Shown in pieces: positions 46,601-55,479 of a stretch of 64,000 nt of DNA. The notes under the pieces are model-generated. The model was not told where the DNA came from. It saw nothing but the letters and a program-made list of their open reading frames with translations, and ran no database searches. The translations under genes and the position numbers were made by a program. Within the stretch, counting starts at the first letter, position 1, and every line of letters begins with the position of its first letter. The DNA comes from an uncultured Collinsella sp. Lineage in GTDB: Bacteria > Actinomycetota > Coriobacteriia > Coriobacteriales > Coriobacteriaceae. The stretch is taken from assembly GCA_900540935.1 (NCBI GenBank), contig UQHW01000004.1, forward strand, positions 1-64,000, in the 5' to 3' direction.

Positions 46601-49600
46601 GAACGCGAGCGTGCACAACGACGCCGATGGCAAGGTCGACTTTGGCAAGATCAACTTTACGCTCGACGACCTTAACAAGGCTGTGGGCGAGAAGTCCGAG
46701 AAGCGCGAGCACACCTTTACCTACACCGTGACCGAGTCCGGCGAGGTCGCTGGCGTGACCAACGATGCCAAGCAGTCGTGCAAGGTTTCCTTCACCGTGG
46801 CTGATAACGGCAAGGGTAAGCTGAGCGTATCCCCTAACCCGGACGGCGATGTGGCATTTACGTTCACCAATACCTATAGCGTGAAGGCTGTCGAGACGAG
46901 TGTCACCGAGCAGATCACCGCGACCAAGAAACTGACCGGCCGCGACCTCAAGGATGGCGAGTTCTCCTTCAAGCTCGTCGAGGGCGAGGGCAAGGACGCC
47001 AAGGTCGTCGCCACCGGCAAGAACGCCGCCGACGGCAAGATCACGATGAGCAAGATTACCTACGACAAGCCTGGAACGCACACCTACACGCTGCGCGAGG
47101 TCAACGGCGGAACCACCAGCAAGGGCATCACCTACAGCAACGCCAAGTACACTATCGAGACCACCATTACGGACAACGGTGACGGCACCCTCAGCGCCAC
47201 GCACGAGCTGGGGGGCGACGCCACGGCCGCGATCTTCGAGAACACCTACCGCGTGACCCCGCTCGACGCAGAGCTCGACTTTGGCCTGAGCAAGGCTATC
47301 AACGGCCGCGACTGGACGGATGCCGACAAGTTCAGCTTTACTATCACCGCCCCCGAGGGCACCCCGCTGCCCAATCCTGCAACCGTAACCGTGAGCAATC
47401 GCGACGCGAAGGACGGCATCGCCGCCATCAAGTTCGGCAAGATCCGCTACACGGCTGCCGGAACCTACAAGTACGAGATCCGCGAGAACGCGGGCGGCAC
47501 GGTCGGCATGACGTATGACGCCCATGTCGCGACCGCCGAAGTGACCGTGACCGAGGACGGCGATGGCACCCTGACCGCCAACGTCACCAAGAAGGAAAAC
47601 GGACGTTTTACCAATACGTATCGCTCTGAGCTCAACTACACCGCGGCCGGCGGCCTGTGGCTCAGCAAGTATCTGGACGGCCGCCCCATGACCGAGGGTC
47701 AGTTCACCTTTACCGTGACACCTGCTGACGACGCTTCGGCTCGCGCGCTCGGTCTGCTGCCCGGGGCTAATAGCTTCAAGTCCCCCGCAGCGGCAGAGGC
47801 AACGGTCGGACTGATCGACATTCTGGCTGGTCATGAGGTTATATTTACGCAGGCTGACGCCGGCAAGACCTTTACGTACACCGTGGCCGAGAAGAACGAC
47901 GGCCAGCCCGGTTACACCTACGACGACGCCGTGCGCACGGTGACGATCGCCATTGCCGACGACACCGCCGGCACGCTCACTGCTACGACGACCGTTTCCG
48001 GCGGTCCCGAGGGCACGCATGAGACGGTCCACAAGAGTGGCGAGAACAAGGTCGAGAAGGCCCTGGTGCCGTTCCACAACAGTTACAGCGCTACGACCAA
48101 CACGCCTGGCGGCACCGCCGCTCAGGTCGTTGCCACCAAGACTCTGACCGGCCGCCCGATGGCCGACGGCGAGTTCTGGTTCGGCATCGCCTATCAGGGT
48201 GAGCTTGTGGCATACGAAAACCTCAAGCCCAATATCGGCGGGCACGTGAGCTTTGATACGCTGCACTACGACACTAAGATGCTTGCTAATCTTGAGGCTG
48301 CTGGGCTTGCTTATCGTACCGATAAGGACGGTAAGCTTGCCTGGACCATTAACTACACGGCCTACGAAGATTTATTCGGGCTGCCGAATGGCGTTTCCGC
48401 TACAACGTGGAGCTTTGGCTTTAAGGTTATCGTCGTCGACAACGGTGACGGTACCCTGACGGCAACGGTCGACTACGGCGGCGTCGAGCCCTTGTTCGAG
48501 AACGTCTACGGCGCCGAAGCCGTCGATGCCGCGCTCACCGGCACTAAGAAGCTCCAAGCTGCCGAGGGCCTGACCCCGGCTGACATCACGGGCAAGTTCA
48601 CCTTTACCGTGACCGCCGACGAGGCTAGTGCTCCGATGCCCGAGCGCACGACCGCAACCAACGACGCGGCTGGCAACGTGGACTTTGGCAAGATCCACTT
48701 TACGCTCGAGGACCTCAACCGCGCTCTGGGCGTGACGGACGATGCGACCGATAAGGCCGAGGCAGACGAAGCTGACGAAGCCGAGGCCGACGAGGTAGAG
48801 GCTGAAGAGGCCGACACCGATGCCAACGCCGACGAGCCCAGCGACGAGCCCGAGCCCGCAGCCCCCACTGCTCCGCGCTCGCACACCTTTACTTACACGG
48901 TGACCGAGTTCGGTAGTGCCCCTGGCGTGACCAATGACACCAACGCCACGCGCAAGGTTTCCTACACCGTGACCGATGACGGTGCCGGACATCTGATCGT
49001 CAAGCGCGACGGCGGCGACGGTGCGGCCTTTACGTTCACCAACACGTACGGCGTGGCACCTACCGATTCTTCCGTGACCGATCAGGTCAAGACGGTTAAG
49101 CGTCTGACCGGCCGCGACCTTGCAGCTGGCGAGTTCACGTTTGAGCTGCTCGAGGACGGCGTGACTGTCGCTAGTGGCACCAACGACGCCAACGGTAACG
49201 TTACGCTGAGCCCGATCCGCTACGAGGCGCCCGGTACGCACACGTACACGCTGCGCGAGGCTTGCCCCAACGCGCTCGGCCTGTACAAGGGCGTCACCTA
49301 TGACGGCACGACCTACACCGTCGTGACCACCGTCTCCGACAACGGCGACGGCACGCTGACCGCGACGCACAAGCTCGAGGGAACCACCGAGTCGGCTGGC
49401 TTTACCAACAAGTATCACGCCATGCCCACGCAGGTTTCCATCGGCGCCATCAAGGTGCTCGAGGGACGCGAGCTCAAGAAGGACGAGTTTAGCTTTAAGC
49501 TCGTTGGCGAGGACATCGAGTCTACGGTTACCAACGATGCCGACGGCAAGATCAACTTCGACAAGTTCGAGTACGACGAGCCCGGTACGTACGTCTACAC

Positions 49601-49949
49601 CATCAGCGAGGTCAAGGGCGACGAGGCCGGTATGACCTACGACAAGTCCGTCTTTACCGCGACCGTCAACGTGGTCGACGACGGCGAGGGCAACCTCAAG
49701 GCGAACGTTGCCTTTACCAAGGGCGACAAGAGCGTCGAGGGTATCGTGTTCAACAACACGTACAAGAAGCCCGAGACGCCCGTGCCGACGCCCGATCCCG
49801 GCACGCCCAAGACCGTGACGAACATCGTTAAGACGGTCAAGGGTTTCCTGCCCGCCACAGGCGACCAGCAGGCTGCCGCTCTGCTTATGGCATCTGTCAT
49901 CGCCATGGCTGGCGTCGGAGCCCTGGTCTGGGGTATCCGTAAGCGCTAG
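43602..49949 (+). CDS. Giant sortase-anchored surface protein, VWA plus about ten FctA-like modules
   Basis: The 2115-residue protein has a signal peptide (about 1-32), then a von Willebrand factor A domain whose metal site reads LVLDASGSMND (Asp near 122), ATRADYG and FFTDGKPT. From about 700 to 2065 there are about ten modules of pilin-isopeptide (FctA/Spy0128) type, with starts near 700, 826, 963, 1101, 1225, 1350, 1507, 1645, 1825 and 1947. Each has a 'K.L.GR....EF.F' opening and a late Y/F-T-Y-x-(V/I/L)-x-E E-box (HTYTLRE, FTYTVTE, YTYEVRE). The sorting signal LPATGD (about 2083) precedes a span and RKR. A Pro-rich stalk (TPVPTPDPGTPK) is nearby. Likely a long adhesin stiffened by internal isopeptide bonds; whether it polymerises is unknown. 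Neither a sortase nor pilin genes lie in the window. Confidence 0.9.
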   Translation: MGKYTRGLLAVILAVVLVLPAAAFAMLPEANARSSTGMDGPTASGPTVVDPDTSGRWEKWAAGHSGNKVTTQNVGRIWTDKTVEATGENEVSDFVTTLSAMSSTSNSTVTVTTPLDIVLVLDASGSMNDPMGGGDSTKRIDALKSAAKSFIDTIAKQNEGIEGVDRQHKVAIVKFAGDETDKVGNDKYRSGGHSYNYSQTMQELTACTVGGAKGLKGTIDSIEPAGATRADYGMKQAEKNIKTFGREGAKKVVVFFTDGKPTSYSEFDSDVANAAVTAAKKMKDGKATVYTIGIFSGADPVADPSKKGTSDVNKFMHAVSSNYPDATSYASDELGTRAEKSDYYKSATNAEELKKVFDDISQAITSEPPYPTEIHKGYDETKSGYITFTDELGDFMQVDGFTEVVINGTPFTEASKTVNKETNTDTYEFDGKAKDLLITVQRAGDDNPRKGDIVTVNIPASLIPLSHFKTVDGKLSVDTVKPIQVKYASSVKKGALDNLFTPEKVTGLKDYIESNTAVANGAKTVSFYANKWSGGALGDTVATFEPADTNRYYYFQKQTPIYADKDCTQPAKNSLADTGTYYYKDEFEERGSNGEAKPVTAVIEFVGGDAAKFDGALVADEDGNLSFSVGTARLAFIDELHTTKGSVGGNSTGTATDVLNPKWNNVSAKATATHVNSYLGNNGKISFAYDMTPAMVNTKASFGLTKVLEGRSWTDADEFKFELSATPKNDAPMPASTDTTVHKPDPDGKGKAVIDFGEITFNKPGEYTYEVREVAGELGGITYSENVATFKVTVTVKATGGLKADVEKISGKTEFKNTYSAKTETPLTLEATKTLTGRPMADDEFKFTLSYAGHDEALLETTNKGGKVEFGPLTYTTKSLAKLVEEDKASLDASSGKPTWTIHYVAAEQTGELPAGVSATVSAIDAYVTVVDNGDGTLTATAVYGDAGNKFVNTYTAAPAEASLVGKKNLQVVPVGLTPANITGKFTFTVIGEEGAPMPENASVHNDADGKVDFGKINFTLDDLNKAVGEKSEKREHTFTYTVTESGEVAGVTNDAKQSCKVSFTVADNGKGKLSVSPNPDGDVAFTFTNTYSVKAVETSVTEQITATKKLTGRDLKDGEFSFKLVEGEGKDAKVVATGKNAADGKITMSKITYDKPGTHTYTLREVNGGTTSKGITYSNAKYTIETTITDNGDGTLSATHELGGDATAAIFENTYRVTPLDAELDFGLSKAINGRDWTDADKFSFTITAPEGTPLPNPATVTVSNRDAKDGIAAIKFGKIRYTAAGTYKYEIRENAGGTVGMTYDAHVATAEVTVTEDGDGTLTANVTKKENGRFTNTYRSELNYTAAGGLWLSKYLDGRPMTEGQFTFTVTPADDASARALGLLPGANSFKSPAAAEATVGLIDILAGHEVIFTQADAGKTFTYTVAEKNDGQPGYTYDDAVRTVTIAIADDTAGTLTATTTVSGGPEGTHETVHKSGENKVEKALVPFHNSYSATTNTPGGTAAQVVATKTLTGRPMADGEFWFGIAYQGELVAYENLKPNIGGHVSFDTLHYDTKMLANLEAAGLAYRTDKDGKLAWTINYTAYEDLFGLPNGVSATTWSFGFKVIVVDNGDGTLTATVDYGGVEPLFENVYGAEAVDAALTGTKKLQAAEGLTPADITGKFTFTVTADEASAPMPERTTATNDAAGNVDFGKIHFTLEDLNRALGVTDDATDKAEADEADEAEADEVEAEEADTDANADEPSDEPEPAAPTAPRSHTFTYTVTEFGSAPGVTNDTNATRKVSYTVTDDGAGHLIVKRDGGDGAAFTFTNTYGVAPTDSSVTDQVKTVKRLTGRDLAAGEFTFELLEDGVTVASGTNDANGNVTLSPIRYEAPGTHTYTLREACPNALGLYKGVTYDGTTYTVVTTVSDNGDGTLTATHKLEGTTESAGFTNKYHAMPTQVSIGAIKVLEGRELKKDEFSFKLVGEDIESTVTNDADGKINFDKFEYDEPGTYVYTISEVKGDEAGMTYDKSVFTATVNVVDDGEGNLKANVAFTKGDKSVEGIVFNNTYKKPETPVPTPDPGTPKTVTNIVKTVKGFLPATGDQQAAALLMASVIAMAGVGALVWGIRKR

Positions 49950-49960
49950 GCACGTCGACG

Positions 49961-49987
49961 GAGCCTGGGGCCAAAAGGCCCCGGGCC
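49961..49987 (+). terminator. Hairpin after the giant surface protein
   Basis: CTGGGGCC-AAAA-GGCCCCGG right after the stop. Confidence 0.5.
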
Positions 49988-50029
49988 GCCGGCGGGGAGC
50001 CAAAACATAGCCCCCACCCCCACCCCCAG

Positions 50030-50071
50030 CCGCCACGGAGGCATCTCCCTCCTCCGTGGCGGTACTTTTGT
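50030..50071 (+). terminator. Second hairpin downstream
   Basis: CCGCCACGGAGG pairs with CCTCCGTGGCGG and is followed by TACTTTTG. Confidence 0.65.
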
Positions 50072-50085
50072 GCGACTGCTCTATA

Positions 50086-50152
50086 AGTTGCGGTGAAATA
50101 CGGACTGTTTGGCGGCCCTAGGGGGCACAGCAGTCCGTATTTCACCGCAACT
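50086..50152. repeat. Family H hairpin, copy H2
   Basis: AGTTGCGGTGAAATACGGAC (50086-50105) continuing to TG pairs perfectly with 50131-50152 (22 bp) around a 23-base loop. Outer half GCGGTG(A/G)AATA is shared with H1. Confidence 0.8.
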
Positions 50153-50171
50153 GAGTGGCTGATTCTTTGAG

Positions 50172-50801
50172 TTATCCGCGCAGGTAGGCGATGGCGATTT
50201 GGGTGCGGTTGCGTAGCCCCATTTTGGCTAGGATTGAGCTGATGTGGTTGCGCACGGTGCCTTCGCCCATATAGGCGGTGGCGGCGATCTCCTTGTTGTC
50301 GAGACCGCGGGCGATGAGCTCGGCGACTTCGAACTCGCGGTCGGTCAGGCCGGCGAAGGCCGCGGGCCGGCGGGGCGTGCCGGCTTCGATGCCCGCCCCA
50401 TCAAAGTTGATATCCTCGATCGCCTTACCCTTGAGCACGCGTTTGCTATCCATGACCTGCGCCAACGCTGGCGGAATGGCGGCGACATCGGTTTTGATCA
50501 GATAGCCGCGGGCGCCCAACTTGAGCGCCGACACAATGTACTCGTCATCCGAGAATGTCGTCAGAAACACCACGCGCGCCGCAGGGTCGCGCTCAAGAAT
50601 CTCGCGGGCCGCCGAAAGTCCGTCGCGCCCCGGCATCTGAATGTCAAGCAGCGCGATATCGGGTGCGTGCTCGGCATAGAGCGAAACCGCGTCGTTGCCG
50701 TTAGCGCCGGTACCCACCACCTCGATCTGCGGCTGGGCGCCCAGGATAATCTTGAGCGAATCGACTACCAAGCGGTCGTCGTCGACAACGATGAGCCTCA
50801 T
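50172..50801 (-). CDS. NarL/FixJ-family response regulator
   Basis: The 209-residue regulator has a receiver domain (about 1-120) with the acceptor Asp in IALLDIQMPGRDGLSAA (about 54), VFLTTFSDDEYIVSALKLGARGYLIK, and a C-terminal LuxR-type HTH (about 145-209: LTDREFEVAELIARGLDNKEIAATAYMGEGTVRNHISSILAKM). It is phosphorylated by the histidine kinase encoded just upstream; the two overlap by 4 bases. Such pairs often control an adjacent ABC-2 exporter, and one lies divergent here. Confidence 0.92.
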   Translation of the reverse strand: MRLIVVDDDRLVVDSLKIILGAQPQIEVVGTGANGNDAVSLYAEHAPDIALLDIQMPGRDGLSAAREILERDPAARVVFLTTFSDDEYIVSALKLGARGYLIKTDVAAIPPALAQVMDSKRVLKGKAIEDINFDGAGIEAGTPRRPAAFAGLTDREFEVAELIARGLDNKEIAATAYMGEGTVRNHISSILAKMGLRNRTQIAIAYLRG

Positions 50802-51943
50802 TGGTCCTCATCTCCTTGCTGTTTGGGAACGGTGGCAAACACGCGCCAGCCGCCGTCGCCGGCACGCGGGCCGGCGGTGAAGGTGCCGCCAAGCGCCTCG
50901 ATGCGCTCGCGCATCGAGGCGAGCCCCATGCCCTCCGCGGCGCCGCGGCCGCTTGCTTGGACCTCGCCCGCGCCATCGTCGGTAACGATGAGCTGGTAAA
51001 ACGACGGATGCTCCATGCATCGTACAGTGACGGTCTGGGCGCAAGCATGGCGCATGGTGTTGGAGAGCGCCTCGCGCAGGACCGCCGCAAAGCAGTTGGC
51101 GACGTTTGCGGGCGCATGTTCGGTCATAACTTCAAGCTCAATCTGCGGGCCGCCGTCCGAGCGCGCGCCTTCGACAATGCGTTCGAGCTGCACGGAAAGG
51201 TCGACGGCGTTGTCGTTGAGCGCGTGGACGCTGGTGCGCACAAGCTGGAGCGCCTCGTCAACCGTGCGTTTGACGTCGGCGAAATCGGCGGCGACGCCGG
51301 GCTCGTCGGCGTGAACCACACGCAGGGCTTCGGCCTGCAGTGAGGCGCGCGTGAGCTGGTGGCCCACGTTATCGTGGATCTCGCGCGCGATGCGGGCGCG
51401 TTCGGCGAGCGTCGCGAGCTCGACTTCGTAGTCCTGGCGGTCGGCAAGATCGCGGTTGCGTGCCTCGAGTGCCAGGGCGCGTTCTTGCAGCTTGTCGCGG
51501 GTGCGACGCATGCGTTCCTGTTCGCGCTCCAGCTGCGCGGTGCGCAGCGACAGCAACGTGGCGGCGACCGAAAGGATGGCGGTTAGCAACAGCGTTCGGG
51601 TGGTGAGCGCGCCGCCGCGAAGGTCCGCGACGAGCGCACAGGCAAAGACAGCGCCGACACCCAGCGCGATCCAGGCGTGCTCACGGCGCACGCGCCGCGC
51701 GATGTCATAGAGGGCGAGAGGCGCAAACGGCACAAACGGCGGCACGACGACTGCCGCGATGATGTAAGCGCAGCTCGCGGTCTCGCTCGCGCGCCGGGTG
51801 CGTTCCCCCTGTGCGACCTCGGCCAGTGAGGTGGCAATAACGCCAAGGCAAAACGCCGCGACCAGGTGAGCGTCCACAGCAAGGCCCATGGCGGCCGCAA
51901 TACAGCACGCCAGAACGATCGATTTGTCGAAAAGCCTGTTCAT
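50798..51943 (-). CDS. Sensor histidine kinase (HisKA_3 type)
   Basis: The 381-residue kinase has about four to five membrane spans (about 5-130), a coiled-coil linker (LQERALALEARNRDLADRQDYEVE, with LATLAERARIAREIHDNVGHQLTR carrying the phosphorylated His), and a HATPase_c domain (ALREALSNTMRHACAQT for the N-box and DDGAGE, GMGLASMRERIEALGGTF for the G-boxes). The start at 51943 follows from the membrane region beginning there; longer in-frame frames lack support. It probably senses cell-envelope stress or a bacteriocin-like compound, by analogy with LiaS/BceS-like neighbours; that part is inference. Confidence 0.88.
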   Translation of the reverse strand: MNRLFDKSIVLACCIAAAMGLAVDAHLVAAFCLGVIATSLAEVAQGERTRRASETASCAYIIAAVVVPPFVPFAPLALYDIARRVRREHAWIALGVGAVFACALVADLRGGALTTRTLLLTAILSVAATLLSLRTAQLEREQERMRRTRDKLQERALALEARNRDLADRQDYEVELATLAERARIAREIHDNVGHQLTRASLQAEALRVVHADEPGVAADFADVKRTVDEALQLVRTSVHALNDNAVDLSVQLERIVEGARSDGGPQIELEVMTEHAPANVANCFAAVLREALSNTMRHACAQTVTVRCMEHPSFYQLIVTDDGAGEVQASGRGAAEGMGLASMRERIEALGGTFTAGPRAGDGGWRVFATVPKQQGDEDQ

Positions 51944-52141
51944 ACGGGTATTGTACGCGAAGCCGCGCGTGGTGGAGGGACCGCCTGCGCAACCGTGACA
52001 TTCCTCCCGCGCGGCAAATCGGGGGCGCCGGTTGGGCCACGCGGCCAAGCCCCGCACTCGTGACAAAGCTCACTGGTGCGCGCCGGCGGCTCCTGCGATG
52101 ATGCAATCGTACCGGGCCGCAATCAACAGAAGGGCCGCCTC

Positions 52142-53080
52142 ATGACAGATATCGTCCGCGTCGAAAACCTCGTCAAGCGCTACGACGACCTTATCGCGCT
52201 CGACCACTTTAACCTCAGCATCGCCCCCGGCGAGATCTTTGGCCTGCTGGGCCCCAACGGCTCGGGCAAGACCACGTCCATCAACTGCATCCTGCAGCTG
52301 CTCGCCTACGACAAGGGCACCATCGAGCTGTTCGGCGAGCCCATGACGCCCGCCCGCTACGACCTCAAGCGCCGCATCGGTGTGGTGCCGCAGCAGGTGG
52401 CGGTGTTCGACGAGCTCACCGTGCGCGAGAATATCGACTATTTCTGCAGCCTTTACGTTAGCGACCGTAAGCGCCGCCGTGCGCTGGTGGACGAGGCGAT
52501 CGACTTTGTCGGCCTGGGCGACTTTGCCAAGTTCCGCCCCGGCAAGCTCTCGGGCGGCCTGGCACGTCGCCTCAACATTGCCTGCGGCATTGCGCACAAG
52601 CCCGAGCTCATCTTCTTTGACGAGCCCACGGTGGCAGTCGACCCGCAGAGTCGCAACGCCATCCTGGAGGGCATCTGCCGCTTGCGCGACGAGGGCGCTA
52701 CGGTGGTGTATACCAGCCATTACATGGAGGAAGTCGAGCAGATTTGCAGCCGCATCATGATCATGGACGGCGGCCGCGTGCTGGCGCAGGGCACCAACGA
52801 CGAGCTCAAGCGCATGATTCAAATGGGCGAGCGCGTGACTGTCGAGGTCGGCGACGTCGAGACCGCCACGGTCGAGCGACTGCGCGCCCTCGAGCACGTG
52901 CTCAGCGTCGAGCTGTCCGCCGGCGAGCTCATCTGCACCTGCGAGGCGAGCCCGCACAATTTGGTCGACATCCTCGACACGCTGCACGCCGCCGACGTGG
53001 CGCTCGGCCGCGTGTGGAGCGAGCCGCCGACCCTCAACGACGTGTTCCTCGAGATCACCGGCCGCGAGCTGCGCGACTAG
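52142..53080 (+). CDS. ABC-2 exporter ATP-binding protein
   Basis: The 312-residue ATPase has Walker A GPNGSGKTT, Q-loop VPQQVAVFDELT, signature LSGGLARR (the family usually has LSGGQ(K/M)(R/Q)), Walker B IIFFDEPTVAVDP, and the D-loop/H-loop YTSHYMEEVEQICSRIMIMDGG. A ~80-residue C-terminal extension follows. It is of the daunorubicin/NatA-like type. The ATG at 52142 comes from the family-like MTDIVRVENLVKRYDD. The two permease genes that follow are close and in the same direction. Confidence 0.9.
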   Translation: MTDIVRVENLVKRYDDLIALDHFNLSIAPGEIFGLLGPNGSGKTTSINCILQLLAYDKGTIELFGEPMTPARYDLKRRIGVVPQQVAVFDELTVRENIDYFCSLYVSDRKRRRALVDEAIDFVGLGDFAKFRPGKLSGGLARRLNIACGIAHKPELIFFDEPTVAVDPQSRNAILEGICRLRDEGATVVYTSHYMEEVEQICSRIMIMDGGRVLAQGTNDELKRMIQMGERVTVEVGDVETATVERLRALEHVLSVELSAGELICTCEASPHNLVDILDTLHAADVALGRVWSEPPTLNDVFLEITGRELRD

Positions 53081-53089
53081 GGGGCGGCC

Positions 53090-54274
53090 ATGTTCAACAC
53101 CATCATCACCACGGTCAAGACGCTGCTGCGCCGGCCGAGTACGTGGGTCTGGGGCGCTCTCTTTCCCATCGCGCTTTCCACGATGTTCATGTTTATGATT
53201 GCGAACCTCAGCTCCGACGGCACGGTCGACCCGGTGCCGGTTGCCGTCGTGGCGGACGAGGCTTGGGACGCCTCGACCTTTAAGGACGTGGCGACGTCGC
53301 TTGCCAAGGAAGGCGGCGATCAGCTGCTCGAGATCCACGAGCTCGACGACGCAGCCGATGCGAACCGTGCGCTTAAGGCCGGCGAGGTTGCGGGCATCTA
53401 TACGGTCGACGACGCAGGCGTACCCAAGCTCACGCTGCTATCGAGCTACGACAGCTCGCGCGCATCATCGGTGCTCACCGATCGCAGCATCCTGGAGACG
53501 GTGGCAAGCTCGTATACACAAAATGCCGAGCTCATGTCCCAGATTGCCCAGGACAACCCGGCGGCGCTCGCCGACCCGGAGGCGGTTGCGCGCGCCCTGT
53601 CGCTCGAGGGCGGCACCCGCCGCGTAAGCCTGACACGCACCACGCCCGATGGCACGGTCATCTACTATTACGCGCTTTTTGGCCTGGTCGCGATGATGTC
53701 TGCCGAGTTTGCCGCCTTGAGCGTCGTCGATTTGCAGCCCAATCTGTCGGGCCTTGGCGCCCGTCGCTGCGTGGGCGGCCTTTCCAAGACGGCGTCGCTG
53801 GCCGGTATCTTTATCGGCTCGTGGCTTGTCTCCTTTGCCTCGATGGCGATCGCGATTGGCTATGTGCGCCTGGTTGTCGGTGTCGACTTTGGCGGGCGCG
53901 AGGGGCTCTGCCTGGTGGGCGGCGCCGCATCCGCGCTTGCCGCGACGGGCCTGGGGCTCTTTGCGGGCACGCTGCCCGTTAAGGGCGGCAAGGCGTCCAA
54001 GTCGGGCATCCTCACAGGCTTTGCCACCACGTGTGCCCTGTTCGCCGGCCTCTACGGCGAGCCGGCGATGGCGCTTGCCGATGACGTCGCTCGCGCCTGC
54101 CCGGCCGAGTGCTGGCTCAATCCCGTCAAGCTTATCTGCGACATGTTCAACCGTCTGCATTTCTTTGAGGACCTGGGTCCCTTTGCCGTCCGCGCAGGCG
54201 CGCTCGTCCTGATGTCCCTCGTGTTTGTCGTCGCCACGCTGATCTTTGGAAGGAGTCGCTATGAGCACCTTTAA
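53090..54274 (+). CDS. ABC-2 type permease, first
   Basis: The 394-residue permease has an N-terminal span, a large extracellular domain (about 45-185) and five spans toward the end (YYYALFGLVAMMSAEFAALSVVDLQ onward), the ABC-2 layout. It starts 10 bases after the ATPase. Its end overlaps the next permease by 14 bases. It likely dimerises with the next permease to export or extract a lipid, peptide or drug. No substrate can be assigned. Confidence 0.85.
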   Translation: MFNTIITTVKTLLRRPSTWVWGALFPIALSTMFMFMIANLSSDGTVDPVPVAVVADEAWDASTFKDVATSLAKEGGDQLLEIHELDDAADANRALKAGEVAGIYTVDDAGVPKLTLLSSYDSSRASSVLTDRSILETVASSYTQNAELMSQIAQDNPAALADPEAVARALSLEGGTRRVSLTRTTPDGTVIYYYALFGLVAMMSAEFAALSVVDLQPNLSGLGARRCVGGLSKTASLAGIFIGSWLVSFASMAIAIGYVRLVVGVDFGGREGLCLVGGAASALAATGLGLFAGTLPVKGGKASKSGILTGFATTCALFAGLYGEPAMALADDVARACPAECWLNPVKLICDMFNRLHFFEDLGPFAVRAGALVLMSLVFVVATLIFGRSRYEHL

Positions 54275-55466
54275 GACCGCGCTTCGCATGGCGCTGGCGC
54301 ACCCGTTCTACCTGCTCATCTATACGGTGTTCATCTCGCTCATGGGCGTGTTTATCGCGGCGTCGGTGAGCTGGAATTCGTCGCAGCTCACCGAATACAC
54401 GCCTTACGACGCCAACGTGATTGTGGTTGACCGCGACGACAGCGACCTTTCGCGCGCGCTCACCAAGCACCTGGGTGCACGCTTTGATTTGGTCACGGGC
54501 GTCGGCGACGACACGTACGACCTTGCGGACGCGCTCTCCAAGAGCAACAGCGCCAAGGGCAGCGCCGATTGCGTGATCTTTATTCCGGACGGGTTTGAGG
54601 ACGACCTGATCGCGGCCGCCCGTGCGGGGGAGGCCCTGCCCAAGCTCGACGTGACCTACGGCTCCGGCACCATGGCGGCGGCGCTTTCGTCTGCCGAGGC
54701 CTCGCGCTGGATCTCGCTCGCGGGTGCCGCGGCCGCACTTGAGCCTGCCGCCTCCGACGGCGACGTCGCCAAGGCTGCCGAGCACGCCGCCGCCAAGCGC
54801 GCCGAGGTTCAGATTGAGCAGGTCAAGGTCGACTCGACCGCCGCCGCCACGCTCGAGTCGTATTTCAACTTTGGCGCGTACGCGATCATCTCGTCGGTCA
54901 TCGTGTCGGTAGGGCTGGTGTTCTCGGGCATGAACGAGCCCGAGCGCGTGCGCCGCATGGAGGCCGGCCCGGTCTCCGAGCGCCAGCGCTCGCTCGCCGT
55001 GTTCGCGGCCGCCGCGGTGCTCACCGTCTGCATCTGGTTTGTGTCGAGCATGATGGGCGTCGTGGGTTTTGCCGGCGCGGTTGCCGAGGTCGGCGTGGGT
55101 CGCGTGTGCCTGGCGCTGGCGGCGACGTTTGCCCTGGCGTGCACACCTCTGGCCGTTGGCTTTACGCTGTCGAGCCTGGGCGCGCGCGAGGAGCTGCTCA
55201 ACGGCGTGGGTAACCTGCTCGGCATGCTCATGACGTTTTTGGGTGGCGCCTGGATGCCACTGTCGCTCATGGGCTCGGCCGTGCAGACCGTGGCGCACTT
55301 TGTGCCGACGTATTGGGTGAACGACGCGATCGGCAAGGCGCTCGCCGCGGACCTGACGTCTGCCGTGCTGGGCGACATAGCCTGCGACCTGGGCGTCACC
55401 GTGCTCTTCGCCTCCGCCATCGCCGCCGTAGGCCTAGCCCTCACCCACAACAAATCCCACGCCTAG
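54261..55466 (+). CDS. ABC-2 type permease, second
   Basis: The 401-residue partner has the same layout: MALAHPFYLLIYTVFISLMG, an external domain (about 40-200), and five C-terminal spans including SSVIVSVGLVFSGMNEPERVRRMEAGP (a conserved charged loop) and VGNLLGMLMTFLGGAWMPLSLMG. ATG at 54261 follows GGAAGGAG, 6 bases upstream. The four genes HK-RR and ATPase-permease-permease are arranged back to back with a 198-base divergent gap, a layout typical of self-regulated export systems. Confidence 0.86.
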   Translation: MSTFKTALRMALAHPFYLLIYTVFISLMGVFIAASVSWNSSQLTEYTPYDANVIVVDRDDSDLSRALTKHLGARFDLVTGVGDDTYDLADALSKSNSAKGSADCVIFIPDGFEDDLIAAARAGEALPKLDVTYGSGTMAAALSSAEASRWISLAGAAAALEPAASDGDVAKAAEHAAAKRAEVQIEQVKVDSTAAATLESYFNFGAYAIISSVIVSVGLVFSGMNEPERVRRMEAGPVSERQRSLAVFAAAAVLTVCIWFVSSMMGVVGFAGAVAEVGVGRVCLALAATFALACTPLAVGFTLSSLGAREELLNGVGNLLGMLMTFLGGAWMPLSLMGSAVQTVAHFVPTYWVNDAIGKALAADLTSAVLGDIACDLGVTVLFASAIAAVGLALTHNKSHA

Positions 55467-55479
55467 CCACCTACTCATT

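Noticed and set aside
46284..48266. A 660-codon minus-strand frame inside the giant surface protein
   Set aside because: It lies wholly within the repeat modules and reflects their codon pattern on the other strand.
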